This document shows, piece by piece, positions 1-6,423 of a stretch of DNA of 6,423 nt (the stretch's first letter is position 1; every line of letters starts with the position of its first letter). The translations under genes were made by a program, and so were the position numbers. The stretch is from Actinomycetota bacterium. GTDB taxonomy: Bacteria > Actinomycetota > Acidimicrobiia > Actinomarinales > Actinomarinaceae. The stretch is taken from positions 33,311 through 39,733 of the forward strand of contig PBPX01000028.1 of assembly GCA_002724835.1 (NCBI GenBank). The letters are read 5' to 3'. The notes under the pieces are model-generated. The model searched no databases and was not told where the DNA came from. It worked only from the letters and a program-made list of their open reading frames with translations.

Positions 1-22
1 GTTAGATAAGAAAGGAAATATT

Positions 23-214
23 ATGAGCTCAACATTAACGGCTTCTTCAGTTAAGCCTGGGGTTAGAAGATCTAAAAGCTATACATCAGGTCGTATCTGT
101 GATTTTTCCGGATGTGAAACTGTAATAAGCATATACAACAAAAAGAAACTCTGTTTTTTACACTCTCCTGTCTCTTATCCAAGAGTTCGTGGACATTTAC
201 CAAGAGAACAATAA
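23..214 (+). CDS. Small putative zinc-binding protein of unknown function, upstream of dnaK
   Basis: This is a 63-residue protein of unknown function. A basic, Ser/Thr-rich N-terminus (residues 1-23) precedes a compact segment with Cys26, Cys31, Cys44 and His47 (C-x4-C-x12-C-x2-H), a spacing that could hold one structural zinc ion. Between the second and third Cys is the sequence SIYNKKK, and the tail is YPRVRGHLPREQ, basic and proline-containing. I recall similar short Cys/His proteins with an SxYN core from Actinobacteria, but that recollection could not be checked. The start is supported by an AAAGGA ribosome-binding sequence at 11-16, 6 bases before ATG. The stop is only 32 bases from dnaK, in the same direction, so the two are probably co-transcribed. 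No signal peptide or membrane segment is seen. A nucleic-acid or protein-binding role is possible but is only inference. It looks like a real gene because of its good ribosome-binding site and the ordered Cys/His pattern. Confidence 0.7.
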   Translation: MSSTLTASSVKPGVRRSKSYTSGRICDFSGCETVISIYNKKKLCFLHSPVSYPRVRGHLPREQ

Positions 215-230
215 TTTTAAATTTTTATTA

Positions 231-238
231 GGAAAGGA
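231..238 (+). promoter_or_regulatory. Ribosome-binding site of dnaK
   Basis: GGAAAGGA lies 8 bases before the dnaK ATG. It resembles the AAAGGA ahead of the small upstream gene. The 32-base gap between the two genes (215-246) holds this site and an A/T-rich run. No convincing -35/-10 pair or inverted-repeat operator is visible there. Confidence 0.7.
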
Positions 239-246
239 AAACATCA

Positions 247-2061
247 ATGGGAAAAGCAGTAGGTATTGATTTAGGTACTACGAATAGTGTTGTTGCCGTT
301 TTAGAAGGCGGGGAACCAACTGTTATAGCTAACGCTGAAGGAAATAGAACAACTCCTTCTATTGTTGCTTTCAAAGGTGAAGAAGTATTAGTTGGCGAGC
401 TAGCTAAAAGACAAGCAATTACAAATCCAGATAATACTGTTAGGTCTATAAAAAGAAAGATCGGAACAAATTGGAAAGAAAAATTTGAAAATAAAGAATA
501 TACTCCGCAAGAGGTTTCTGCAAGAATTCTTCAAAAACTAAAAAGGGATGCTGAAAGTTATATTGGAGAAGATGTAACAGATGCGGTTATAACTGTACCG
601 GCTTATTTCAATGATGCAGAGAGGCAAGCTACTAAAGAAGCTGGACAAATTGCTGGATTAAATGTATTAAGAATAATTAATGAACCTACTGCTGCCGCGT
701 TAGCTTATGGACTAGAAAATAATGAAGATCAGAAAATTTTAGTTTATGACTTAGGTGGTGGAACATTTGATGTCTCCGTACTAGAAATTTCAGAAGGCGT
801 TTTTGAAGTTAAATCAACATCTGGTGATTCTAAATTAGGTGGGGATGACTGGGATGAAAGAGTAATGGAATGGTTGGTTGATAAGTTTAAATCTTCAACA
901 GGTATTGATATTTCTCAGGATAAAATGGCTATGCAAAGAATAAAAGAAGGTGCTGAAAAAGCAAAAATAGAGCTTTCCTCTACAACTGAAACAGAAGTTA
1001 ACTTACCTTTTATTACAGCTAATGATTCGGGACCACAGCATTTACTTGAAAAATTATCAAGAAGCGAGTTTGAAAAAATAACATCTGATCTTGTTGACAG
1101 GACAAAAGACCCAGTAAATAAAGCTGTGAAAGATGCTGGATTATCTTTTTCAGACATTCAGCACATAATTCTAGTTGGTGGATCCACAAGGATCCCAGCT
1201 GTTCAGGCCTTGGTTAAATCTATGACAGGAAAAGACCCTTCAAAAGGTGTAAACCCCGATGAAGTTGTAGCTTCAGGTGCTGCTATTCAAGCTGGAGTAT
1301 TAAAAGGTGATGTAAAAGATGTATTACTGCTTGATGTTACACCTTTAACTCTTGGTGTTGAAACAAAGGGTGGAATTATGACAAAAATGATTGAAAGAAA
1401 TACAACTATACCTACAAAAAGATCGGAAACATTTTCAACCGCTGATGATGGACAGACCCAGGTAGAAATTCATGTACTCCAAGGAGAAAGGGAAATGGCT
1501 TCAGGAAATAAATCATTAGGTAAGTTTAACTTAACTGACATTCCTTCAGCTAAAGCTGGTACCCCGCAAATTGAGGTAACTTTTGATATTGATGCAAACG
1601 GTATCGTTAATGTTAATGCTAAAGACCTTGGTACAGGTAAAGAACAGGCTATAACAATAACTGGCGGTACTGCACTTGAAGAGGATGAGATCGAGAGAAT
1701 GGTTAAAGATGCTGAAGAGCATGCAAATGAAGATGCTAAAAAGAAAGAGCTTGTCGAGACAAGAAACTTAGCTGAAAGTATGGTTACATCTACAGAAAAG
1801 ATGCTTGAAGAGAATAAAGATAAAGCAACTGATGATGAAATTAAAGCTATTAATGAGTCTAAAGATAGCCTATCAAAAGTCCTTGAGAACCAAGAAGCAA
1901 CTCTGGAAGAGATGAAAAATTCTATAGAAGAGCTCACTAAAGCTAGTCAATCATTTGCAGAAAAGCTTTATGCTGAAGCACAGCAAAACAATGAAAATGC
2001 AGAAAACGATGAATCTAATGATGATGTTGTTGATGGTGAAGTCGTAGAAGAAGATGAGTAA
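247..2061 (+). CDS. dnaK: Molecular chaperone DnaK (Hsp70)
   Basis: This is the cytoplasmic ATP-dependent chaperone that binds and releases exposed hydrophobic peptides during folding, disaggregation and stress recovery. The 604-residue protein is intact. The ATPase domain (about 1-355) shows the three Hsp70 signatures: IDLGTTNS at 7-14, [14 protein letters not shown] at 168-181 and [13 protein letters not shown] at 308-320. [12 protein letters not shown] is at 145-156. The hydrophobic interdomain linker and start of the substrate-binding domain are at 358-370 ([13 protein letters not shown]). The beta substrate-binding domain runs to about 475. A charged helical lid follows to about 578, and the tail is disordered, acidic and Asn-rich, ending GEVVEEDE. 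The length is at the short end of the family, as expected for the Gram-positive type, which lacks an insertion in the ATPase domain. The start is set by the GGAAAGGA site and by the [10 protein letters not shown] beginning. In Actinobacteria DnaK also acts as HspR co-repressor, and hspR is in this same operon. Confidence 0.98.
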   Translation: MGKAVGIDLGTTNSVVAVLEGGEPTVIANAEGNRTTPSIVAFKGEEVLVGELAKRQAITNPDNTVRSIKRKIGTNWKEKFENKEYTPQEVSARILQKLKRDAESYIGEDVTDAVITVPAYFNDAERQATKEAGQIAGLNVLRIINEPTAAALAYGLENNEDQKILVYDLGGGTFDVSVLEISEGVFEVKSTSGDSKLGGDDWDERVMEWLVDKFKSSTGIDISQDKMAMQRIKEGAEKAKIELSSTTETEVNLPFITANDSGPQHLLEKLSRSEFEKITSDLVDRTKDPVNKAVKDAGLSFSDIQHIILVGGSTRIPAVQALVKSMTGKDPSKGVNPDEVVASGAAIQAGVLKGDVKDVLLLDVTPLTLGVETKGGIMTKMIERNTTIPTKRSETFSTADDGQTQVEIHVLQGEREMASGNKSLGKFNLTDIPSAKAGTPQIEVTFDIDANGIVNVNAKDLGTGKEQAITITGGTALEEDEIERMVKDAEEHANEDAKKKELVETRNLAESMVTSTEKMLEENKDKATDDEIKAINESKDSLSKVLENQEATLEEMKNSIEELTKASQSFAEKLYAEAQQNNENAENDESNDDVVDGEVVEEDE

Positions 2062-2542
2062 AAAATCATCAACTAATAAAAAAGATGATGAAAAAAATAT
2101 AGATAGTTCTGAAGAGAAAGAATTAGCGTCTATACCTTTAGAAGATTATGAAAAAATAAAAGATGACTACTTAAGGCTTGCTGCTGATTTTGATAATTAT
2201 AAAAAAAGAACAGAAAAAGATAAAGAAAATCAATTGGTAGGATCGTTATCAATTATATTAGCTAGCCTTTTTCCACTTATAGATAACTTTGAAATAGCAA
2301 TGAACCAAGAAGAGGCTCCTAAAGAGTTGGAAGCTTTGTATAAATTAGTACTCGCTTTCCTTGAAAATTTAAATATAACTGAAGTACCAGGTGTTGGAGA
2401 AGAATTTGATCCTTCATATCATGAAGCAATAGAACATTCAGGAGAAGGAGATAACCAAATCGTTGGAGAAGTGTTGCGAAAAGGTTATAAATTAGAAGAT
2501 AGATTGATAAGACCAGCAATGGTCAAAGTTCAAAGTGAATAG
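2054..2542 (+). CDS. grpE: Nucleotide exchange factor GrpE
   Basis: GrpE is a dimeric co-chaperone that opens the DnaK nucleotide cleft to release ADP, which allows ATP binding and substrate release. The 162-residue protein begins with a charged, probably disordered segment (1-25). The long dimerisation helix comes next and includes [13 protein letters not shown] at 40-52. The C-terminal beta domain that touches DnaK carries the family signature in two parts: FDPSYHEA at 118-125 and [16 protein letters not shown] at 144-159. The length is shorter than many homologues because of the brief N-terminal tail. The ATG lies inside the end of dnaK (ATGAGTAA, 8-base overlap). The sequence ahead is a purine-rich GAAGAAG rather than a strong ribosome-binding site, so translation is probably coupled to dnaK. 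Confidence 0.96.
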   Translation: MSKKSSTNKKDDEKNIDSSEEKELASIPLEDYEKIKDDYLRLAADFDNYKKRTEKDKENQLVGSLSIILASLFPLIDNFEIAMNQEEAPKELEALYKLVLAFLENLNITEVPGVGEEFDPSYHEAIEHSGEGDNQIVGEVLRKGYKLEDRLIRPAMVKVQSE

Positions 2543-3614
2543 AGACTGGCTAGAAAAAGACTTTTATGCCATTCTTGGTGTTTCAAAAGATGCAAACAAT
2601 GAGGAAATTAAAAAAGCTTACAAAAAATTAGCAAGAGAAAATCACCCTGACCTAAACCCCGGGGATACAGAGGCAGAGAAAAGATTTAAAGAAATATCAG
2701 AAGCTAGTGCTATTTTATCTGATGAAGGAAAGCGTCAAGAATATGATCAAGTCAGAGCAATGGGGGCTTCTGGGTTTTCTGGATTTTCTGGTAGCCAAGG
2801 ATTCAATGTTGATATCGGAGATATTTTTGGAGATATTTTTGGATTTGGTGGATCTGCTAGAAGAAAAGGCCAAACGTATCAAACAAATCTTACAATTTCA
2901 TTTACAGATGCTGCATCAGGCATAGAAACTAATGTGCCTCTAAGGAAAGAGGTTATTTGTGAAGAATGCAGAGGAAATGGTTCTGAAAATGGAAAAGCAT
3001 TCCACACATGTAATATTTGTAATGGGAGCGGACAAACCGCCTCTAACCAAGGTTTCTTTTCTTTTGCTCAGCCTTGTTCAGCATGTAAAGGCCAAGGAAA
3101 TGTAATAGATAAAGAATGTAAGGCTTGTAGAGCACAGGGGTCTGTCATAAAAAATGAAACTATAAAAGTTAAGGTACCAGCTGGTGTTGACAATGGGACT
3201 GTAATTAGATTAAGAGGGTATGGAGGTCCTGGAGATGCCGGAGCCCCTGATGGTGATTTATTAGTACAGGTAGGTGTAGAACCTCATAAATTTTTTAAAA
3301 GAAATGGTAGTGATTTGATATTAGAAGTTCCTTTACTTTTTTCTGAAGCTGCTCTCGGCGCAACAATTAAAATTCCAACACTTGATAAAACAGTAAATTT
3401 AAAAATACCTCAAGGTACACCAAGTGGTAAATCTTTCAAAGTAAAGGGGGAAGGGATTTCTCCACAGGGCAGGAGATCTGGAGATCTATATGTAAGAGTT
3501 GCTATAAAACCTCCTTCAAAATTATCAAGAACCGGAAAAAAGAAGTTGGAAGAATTTAGAGATGAAGGATATGAGGGAGCTCCCGAGGAATATAGAGGAT
3601 ATTTATATGAATGA
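2535..3614 (+). CDS. dnaJ: Co-chaperone DnaJ (Hsp40, type I, actinobacterial DnaJ1-like)
   Basis: DnaJ delivers client proteins to DnaK and stimulates its ATPase. The 359-residue protein has all type I domains. The J domain (about 8-72) has the essential HPD at 37-39. A short Gly/Phe region (about 77-108) contains GFSGFSG and GDIFGDIFGFG. The zinc region (about 142-202) has four CxxC pairs: Cys142/145, 159/162, 181/184 and 195/198. The C-terminal substrate-binding domains follow, with GTVIRLRGYGGPG at 221-233 and a GDLYVRV strand at 316-322. The fourth zinc repeat reads CKACRAQG, with Ala in place of the usual first Gly. The start is GTG, overlapping the grpE stop (GTGAATAG). It is chosen because the resulting [11 protein letters not shown] matches the N-terminus of dnaK-linked actinobacterial DnaJ. 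No clear ribosome-binding site precedes it, so coupling to grpE is likely. Confidence 0.96.
   Translation: MNRDWLEKDFYAILGVSKDANNEEIKKAYKKLARENHPDLNPGDTEAEKRFKEISEASAILSDEGKRQEYDQVRAMGASGFSGFSGSQGFNVDIGDIFGDIFGFGGSARRKGQTYQTNLTISFTDAASGIETNVPLRKEVICEECRGNGSENGKAFHTCNICNGSGQTASNQGFFSFAQPCSACKGQGNVIDKECKACRAQGSVIKNETIKVKVPAGVDNGTVIRLRGYGGPGDAGAPDGDLLVQVGVEPHKFFKRNGSDLILEVPLLFSEAALGATIKIPTLDKTVNLKIPQGTPSGKSFKVKGEGISPQGRRSGDLYVRVAIKPPSKLSRTGKKKLEEFRDEGYEGAPEEYRGYLYE
2817..2840 (+). repeat. Two exact 12-base tandem copies in the dnaJ Gly/Phe region
   Basis: The unit GGAGATATTTTT occurs twice in a row and encodes GDIF-GDIF (DnaJ residues 95-102). Such DIFGDIF repeats are common in this linker of the family. 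The exact nucleotide identity suggests either recent slippage duplication or biased codon use. It does not disturb the frame. Confidence 0.75.
3594..3599 (+). promoter_or_regulatory. Ribosome-binding site that sets the hspR start
   Basis: AGAGGA lies 7 bases before the ATG at 3607, inside the last codons of dnaJ. It favours 3607 over the in-frame ATG at 3562, which would add 15 residues read through the dnaJ C-terminus in another frame and without family resemblance. Confidence 0.65.
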
Positions 3615-3996
3615 TAAAAAAACTGTTTCTTTATACTTTATCTCAGTAGCATCCACTTTATCTGGAATCCACCCTCAAACAATAAGGACATATGAAGAAA
3701 AAGGTTTAATTAAGCCATATAGAACAAAAGGTGGAACAAGGAGATATTCACAAGAAGATGTTGATAAATTAATACAAATTGCAAATCTTTCTCAAAGAGG
3801 AATAAATTTAGATGGTGTAAAAATTATTTATGAAATGAGAGACAAGATAGAAGAGATGCAAGAAAAAATAGAATCTCTTCAGGAGGAAATTAGTAGCGAG
3901 AAATCAGACAGGGTTAAGAAAGAGAATGAAATACATAAAAGTTACAAAAATGAGCTCGTAAAAAAATCAAATAAAGATTTACGTAAAAAACTTTAA
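3607..3996 (+). CDS. hspR: Heat-shock repressor HspR, MerR family
   Basis: HspR is a DNA-binding repressor that, in studied Actinobacteria, binds HAIR inverted repeats ahead of the dnaK operon (and often clpB or lon) and uses DnaK as co-repressor. The protein has 129 residues from the ATG chosen here. A MerR-type winged helix-turn-helix fills the N-terminal half: ISVASTLSGIHPQTIRTYEEKG at about 12-33 is the recognition helix-turn-helix. TKGGTRRYSQEDV (40-52) forms the wing and second helix. LSQRGINLDGVK (61-72) matches the HspR-specific segment. Residues about 73-113 are rich in Glu and Lys with spaced hydrophobics and look like a dimerising coiled coil. The tail ends in a very basic KKSNKDLRKKL. 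The gene overlaps dnaJ by 8 bases (ATGAATGA) and has a good AGAGGA site. Being last in the operon it would be autoregulated, although no operator is visible here. Confidence 0.93.
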   Translation: MNDKKTVSLYFISVASTLSGIHPQTIRTYEEKGLIKPYRTKGGTRRYSQEDVDKLIQIANLSQRGINLDGVKIIYEMRDKIEEMQEKIESLQEEISSEKSDRVKKENEIHKSYKNELVKKSNKDLRKKL

Positions 3997-4015
3997 TCTT
4001 CTTAATTTAGTTTTT
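3986..4015. terminator. Possible bidirectional terminator between hspR and the DUF885 gene
   Basis: AAAAACT at 3986-3992 pairs with AGTTTTT at 4009-4015. Inside, TTAA (3993-3996) pairs with TTAA (4002-4005) around the loop TCTTC, leaving a 3-base bulge (4006-4008). The A-run and T-run on the two sides would give a U-tract to transcripts from either direction. Both stop codons fall within the structure. There is only one G-C pair, so the stem is weak and the call is tentative. Its position between convergent genes is its main support. Confidence 0.4.
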
Positions 4016-5698
4016 GTGCTTCTCAATAAAAGATTCTATTTTGTTTTCTAGAATGGGTAAAGTTATTCCCCCATCGCATAGAACTTCATCATGAAAATAT
4101 CGGATGTCAAACTTCTCACCAAGATCATCTTCTGCTTTTTTTCTAAGTTCTTCAATTTTTAATTGTCCCATTTTATAGGCACAAGCTTGGCCAGGCCATG
4201 CAATATATCTATCAGTCTCAATATTTGCATTAATCTCTTCAATAGGAGAATTGGATCTGAAAAAATCAATCGCCTGATCTCTAGACCAACCCATACCGTG
4301 CATCCCAGTATCAAGGACTAAACGACAGGCTCTCCAAGCATCATTTCCAAGACGCCCTAGTTGCTGAACCTCGTTTGAATAGAGCCCCATCTCATTAGCT
4401 AGTTGCTCAGAATAAAGACCCCAGCCTTCAACGAATGCTGTTGAGGCAGTATATCGTTGAAAGTCAGGAACATTTTGTAATTCAACAGCAATTGTTCTAT
4501 CAAGATGGTGTCCAGGTATAGCTTCATGAAAAGCTACACTTTCTGCTTCAAATATACTTTTAGTCTCAGCTTTGTATGTATTTAAGAAATAAGTGCCATC
4601 TCTAGATCCATCTGGCAAAGGTGGAAAATAATAAGCTGGAGGTGCATGTTTTTCTGATTGAGTCGGTACTGGCAAAACTTTACAAGGAGCTTTCGGAAAT
4701 ACAGTAAACCACTCTGCAAGAGGTTTATACGCCCTCTCAATAGTATCTTCTGCTAATTGCAGCATTTGCTCCTTACTTTCATATCTCATAGAAGGTTCTG
4801 TTTGCATCTTATAAAGTACTTCTTCAGGACTGTTAACACCATCGAAAACATCTTTGCCTATTTCAAAGAATTCTTTTTTTAACCTTTCGATTTCTGACAA
4901 ACCTATCTCATGGACCTCTTTTACTGTTGTTTCCTTATGTCCCGTATATTTTCTCAGACTTCTTAGATAAACATCTTCCCCGCCCTCAATCCACATAATT
5001 CCTGGATTTTCATCAGTTCTTCCTTTTGGTAAATGTTCAACTTGTAATTGTTCTAAATAACTCATTACATTTGGTCGAACATATTTTTCTACTATTTTTT
5101 TTGCCTTTTCTTTCCATTCTGAAATTTCATTTTTATCAACAGTTGGGCCAAAGTTAACAAGTAATAATGGGTCGCTTTCAAGTGAAGTATTTAAATAGCT
5201 TTCTAATTGGTCAATGCTTCTTTTTAGGTTTCTTTGTGTAGCGACCCTATTGTTTTCAAGTCCTTTTTTTTGAACATCAGAAATTTGACTATAAAATTTT
5301 TCATAAAGCTCTAGTCTTTTTAGTAACATGTCTCCGGACTCTTTATCAGGAATAAACATCTGTTGATTGTAATCAATCAGAAAACCCTCAAAGCCGGCAA
5401 CACCTGCGGAAAATTCCCAACCTCTATCAACTAGTGAGTCATAATTTGAGTCAAGAGCAAACTCCAACATTCCATAAGTAACTTTTTCTTTATCGCTTAA
5501 AGAATTTAAGTCTATATTGCTAAGTGAGTTTTTAAAATTTTGAACATTCTCCATTTCTTCTTCAAATTTTTCATCAGTTAATTCTTCTATTTGATCAAAA
5601 TATTTTTTATGACCACGCATAATTGCTGAAGTTGGTGATGAATCAAGAGATGCTTGAAAAAACTCTTCTGCTAGTTTTGCTAATGACTCACTACTCAT
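4007..5698 (-). CDS. DUF885 family protein, putative zinc metallopeptidase
   Basis: This 563-residue protein matches the DUF885 family, mostly uncharacterised proteins placed with the zincin-like metallopeptidases. Family landmarks are in order. HEAIPGHH at 391-398 is the HExxPGHH-type motif, probably giving metal ligands and the catalytic Glu392. EGWGLYSE at 424-431 holds the likely third-ligand Glu424. DTGMHGMGW is at 463-471. ETDRYIAWPGQACAYKMG runs from 494 to 511, and FHDEVLCDGGITLP from 535 to 548. The N-terminal half is mostly helical with charged segments. The length is normal for the family. The N-terminus (MSSESLAKLAEEFF) has no signal peptide or lipobox, so this copy is probably cytoplasmic, whereas many relatives are exported. 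The ATG overlaps the channel stop by 8 bases and has AGGGAG at 5706-5711, 7 bases upstream. The substrate is unknown; hydrolysis of oligopeptides or modified peptides is inference. It is probably co-transcribed with the channel. Confidence 0.9.
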   Translation of the reverse strand: MSSESLAKLAEEFFQASLDSSPTSAIMRGHKKYFDQIEELTDEKFEEEMENVQNFKNSLSNIDLNSLSDKEKVTYGMLEFALDSNYDSLVDRGWEFSAGVAGFEGFLIDYNQQMFIPDKESGDMLLKRLELYEKFYSQISDVQKKGLENNRVATQRNLKRSIDQLESYLNTSLESDPLLLVNFGPTVDKNEISEWKEKAKKIVEKYVRPNVMSYLEQLQVEHLPKGRTDENPGIMWIEGGEDVYLRSLRKYTGHKETTVKEVHEIGLSEIERLKKEFFEIGKDVFDGVNSPEEVLYKMQTEPSMRYESKEQMLQLAEDTIERAYKPLAEWFTVFPKAPCKVLPVPTQSEKHAPPAYYFPPLPDGSRDGTYFLNTYKAETKSIFEAESVAFHEAIPGHHLDRTIAVELQNVPDFQRYTASTAFVEGWGLYSEQLANEMGLYSNEVQQLGRLGNDAWRACRLVLDTGMHGMGWSRDQAIDFFRSNSPIEEINANIETDRYIAWPGQACAYKMGQLKIEELRKKAEDDLGEKFDIRYFHDEVLCDGGITLPILENKIESFIEKHKN

Positions 5699-6423
5699 TC
5701 TTTGACTCCCTAAGTTCGTCTAATTCTTTATCAATTTTTTCTAGTTTATCTAATACATCTTCTAGTGTAGTTTCTTTATCTCCAAAATTAGATAAAAAGT
5801 AAGCAGAAACAGCCGCAGTAAGTGTTGCAATGAAGCCAATGCCCAGAATCATTAATGTACTCGCAACAATCCTTCCTAATGTTGTATAAGGAGTTATATC
5901 TCCATAACCAACGGTTGTGATTGTAACTAATGCCCACCAAATCCCATCACCGTATGTTTCAACCTCTGGCTCTGAAACATAAAAAAGAAAACCAAAAAAT
6001 ATAATCAGAAAGATTGTTGCATAAACGATAAATCTTAAACCTTTGCTATTAAATATTGTTTGAATTGCTGTACCAAATTTTGCAAGAACAGCGGCTAATC
6101 TAAACAATTGAAAAATTCTTAGAAGCCTAGGTAACCTGATAAACCTTAAGAATCTAGATGATTCAAAGCCTTGTGGTACAAAAGGTATAGATACGACAAC
6201 AATAAATAATTCCAACTTATGATTTAGAATGTACTCTTTTTTATTTTCAGAGAGAAATAGTAGATGAGTATATTCAAGTAAAAATACTATCCAAATTCCC
6301 CAGTTAGCATAATTAGCATATTCAATAAATTCTGAATTTCTATATTCAATAATAATTACAGGAATTAACAGAATTACAGCTATGAAAACTGGTATCTCAT
6401 AAAATTTTTGAGCCTTTAAATAT
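5691..6423 (-). CDS. Voltage-gated-type potassium channel, 5' end cut by window edge
   Basis: This is an inner-membrane K+ channel of the six-segment voltage-gated superfamily. The reading frame is open to the right edge (first complete codon 6420-6422), giving 243 visible residues; the start lies outside. Numbering from that codon, S1 is about 8-26, S2 about 40-58 with acidic Glu50, and S3 about 70-83. S4 carries arginines at every third position: 90, 93, 96, 99, 102, then 108. S5 is about 129-149. The pore helix leads to the TTVGYGD selectivity filter (169-175; bases 5898-5918). S6 is about 183-211. A Glu/Lys/Leu-rich tail (216-242) looks like a tetramerising coiled coil. No cyclic-nucleotide or RCK domain follows. 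A TTG at 6213-6215 could be mistaken for the start, but it falls at the beginning of S3 and would remove half of the voltage sensor. It shares a probable operon with the DUF885 gene downstream. Whether it really gates by voltage is not shown by sequence alone. Confidence 0.92.
   Translation of the reverse strand, partial: YLKAQKFYEIPVFIAVILLIPVIIIEYRNSEFIEYANYANWGIWIVFLLEYTHLLFLSENKKEYILNHKLELFIVVVSIPFVPQGFESSRFLRFIRLPRLLRIFQLFRLAAVLAKFGTAIQTIFNSKGLRFIVYATIFLIIFFGFLFYVSEPEVETYGDGIWWALVTITTVGYGDITPYTTLGRIVASTLMILGIGFIATLTAAVSAYFLSNFGDKETTLEDVLDKLEKIDKELDELRESKNE
5706..5711 (-). promoter_or_regulatory. Ribosome-binding site of the DUF885 gene
   Basis: AGGGAG on the minus strand lies 7 bases before the ATG, inside the end of the channel gene. 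It confirms the overlapping start and allows direct ribosome entry as well as coupling to the channel gene. Confidence 0.6.

Noticed and set aside
211..230. A/T-rich imperfect palindrome between the small gene and dnaK, considered as an operator or terminator
   Set aside because: It is low-complexity A/T sequence with no G-C pairs in any stem. Such runs are expected by chance at this base composition.
915..1157. Minus-strand open frame of 80 codons inside dnaK
   Set aside because: It lies wholly within a strongly conserved dnaK coding region, has no ribosome-binding site or recognisable domain, and its Ser/Phe-rich composition is typical of an antisense shadow.
1470..1937. Minus-strand open frame of 155 codons inside dnaK
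   Set aside because: The Ser/Leu/Ile-rich product is the antisense of Glu/Lys-rich DnaK lid codons. The frame has no independent evidence of coding.
2319..2519. Minus-strand open frame inside grpE
   Set aside because: It is an antisense shadow of grpE, with no family resemblance and no neighbouring gene on that strand.
2707..2925. Plus-strand out-of-frame open frame of 72 codons inside dnaJ
   Set aside because: It arises from the repetitive Gly/Phe-region codons of dnaJ read in another frame.
3562..3606. Longer hspR start at ATG 3562
   Set aside because: The extra 15 residues overlap the dnaJ end by 53 bases and do not resemble HspR. The ATG at 3607 has AGAGGA at proper distance and the same 8-base overlap as the other junctions.
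5446..5455. TTGAGTCAAG resembling half of a HAIR operator
   Set aside because: It lies inside the DUF885 coding region far from any promoter, and lacks the N7 spacer and second half-site of the HspR operator.

Overview
This AT-rich window (clearly below 50% G+C by eye) carries a chaperone operon on the plus strand and two genes on the minus strand that converge on it. The order dnaK-grpE-dnaJ with a MerR-type hspR last is the classic actinobacterial arrangement. The DnaJ begins with the RDWxEKDFY sequence typical of the actinobacterial dnaK-linked DnaJ1. Together with the low G+C and very tight gene packing, this suggests a streamlined, probably free-living aquatic actinobacterium, for example of the Candidatus Actinomarina or low-GC Acidimicrobiia type. 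That assignment is inference; no rRNA or other taxonomic marker is present.

Plus strand, 23-3996: a 63-residue protein with a possible Cys/His zinc site lies 32 bases ahead of dnaK. Then come dnaK (Hsp70), grpE (nucleotide exchange factor), dnaJ (Hsp40) and hspR (heat-shock repressor). Each of the last three start codons overlaps the previous gene by exactly 8 bases. DnaK binds exposed hydrophobic segments of client proteins, DnaJ delivers clients and stimulates ATP hydrolysis, GrpE releases ADP, and HspR in other Actinobacteria represses the operon, using DnaK as co-repressor. No HspR operator (HAIR) is visible, so the promoter and operator probably lie left of the window.

Minus strand, 6423-4007: a six-segment voltage-gated-type potassium channel, whose 5' end is cut by the right edge, is followed by a DUF885-family putative metallopeptidase. 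These two also overlap by 8 bases and are probably one operon.

hspR and the DUF885 gene end tail to tail with 10 bases between their stop codons. A weak A/T-flanked hairpin across the junction could be a shared bidirectional terminator. No mobile element, CRISPR array, tRNA or rRNA was found, and no gene-free stretch exceeds 32 bases. The window is largely ordinary core genome. The points worth a second look are the small protein ahead of dnaK, the uniform 8-base overlaps, the full extent of the channel gene and the compact convergent terminator.
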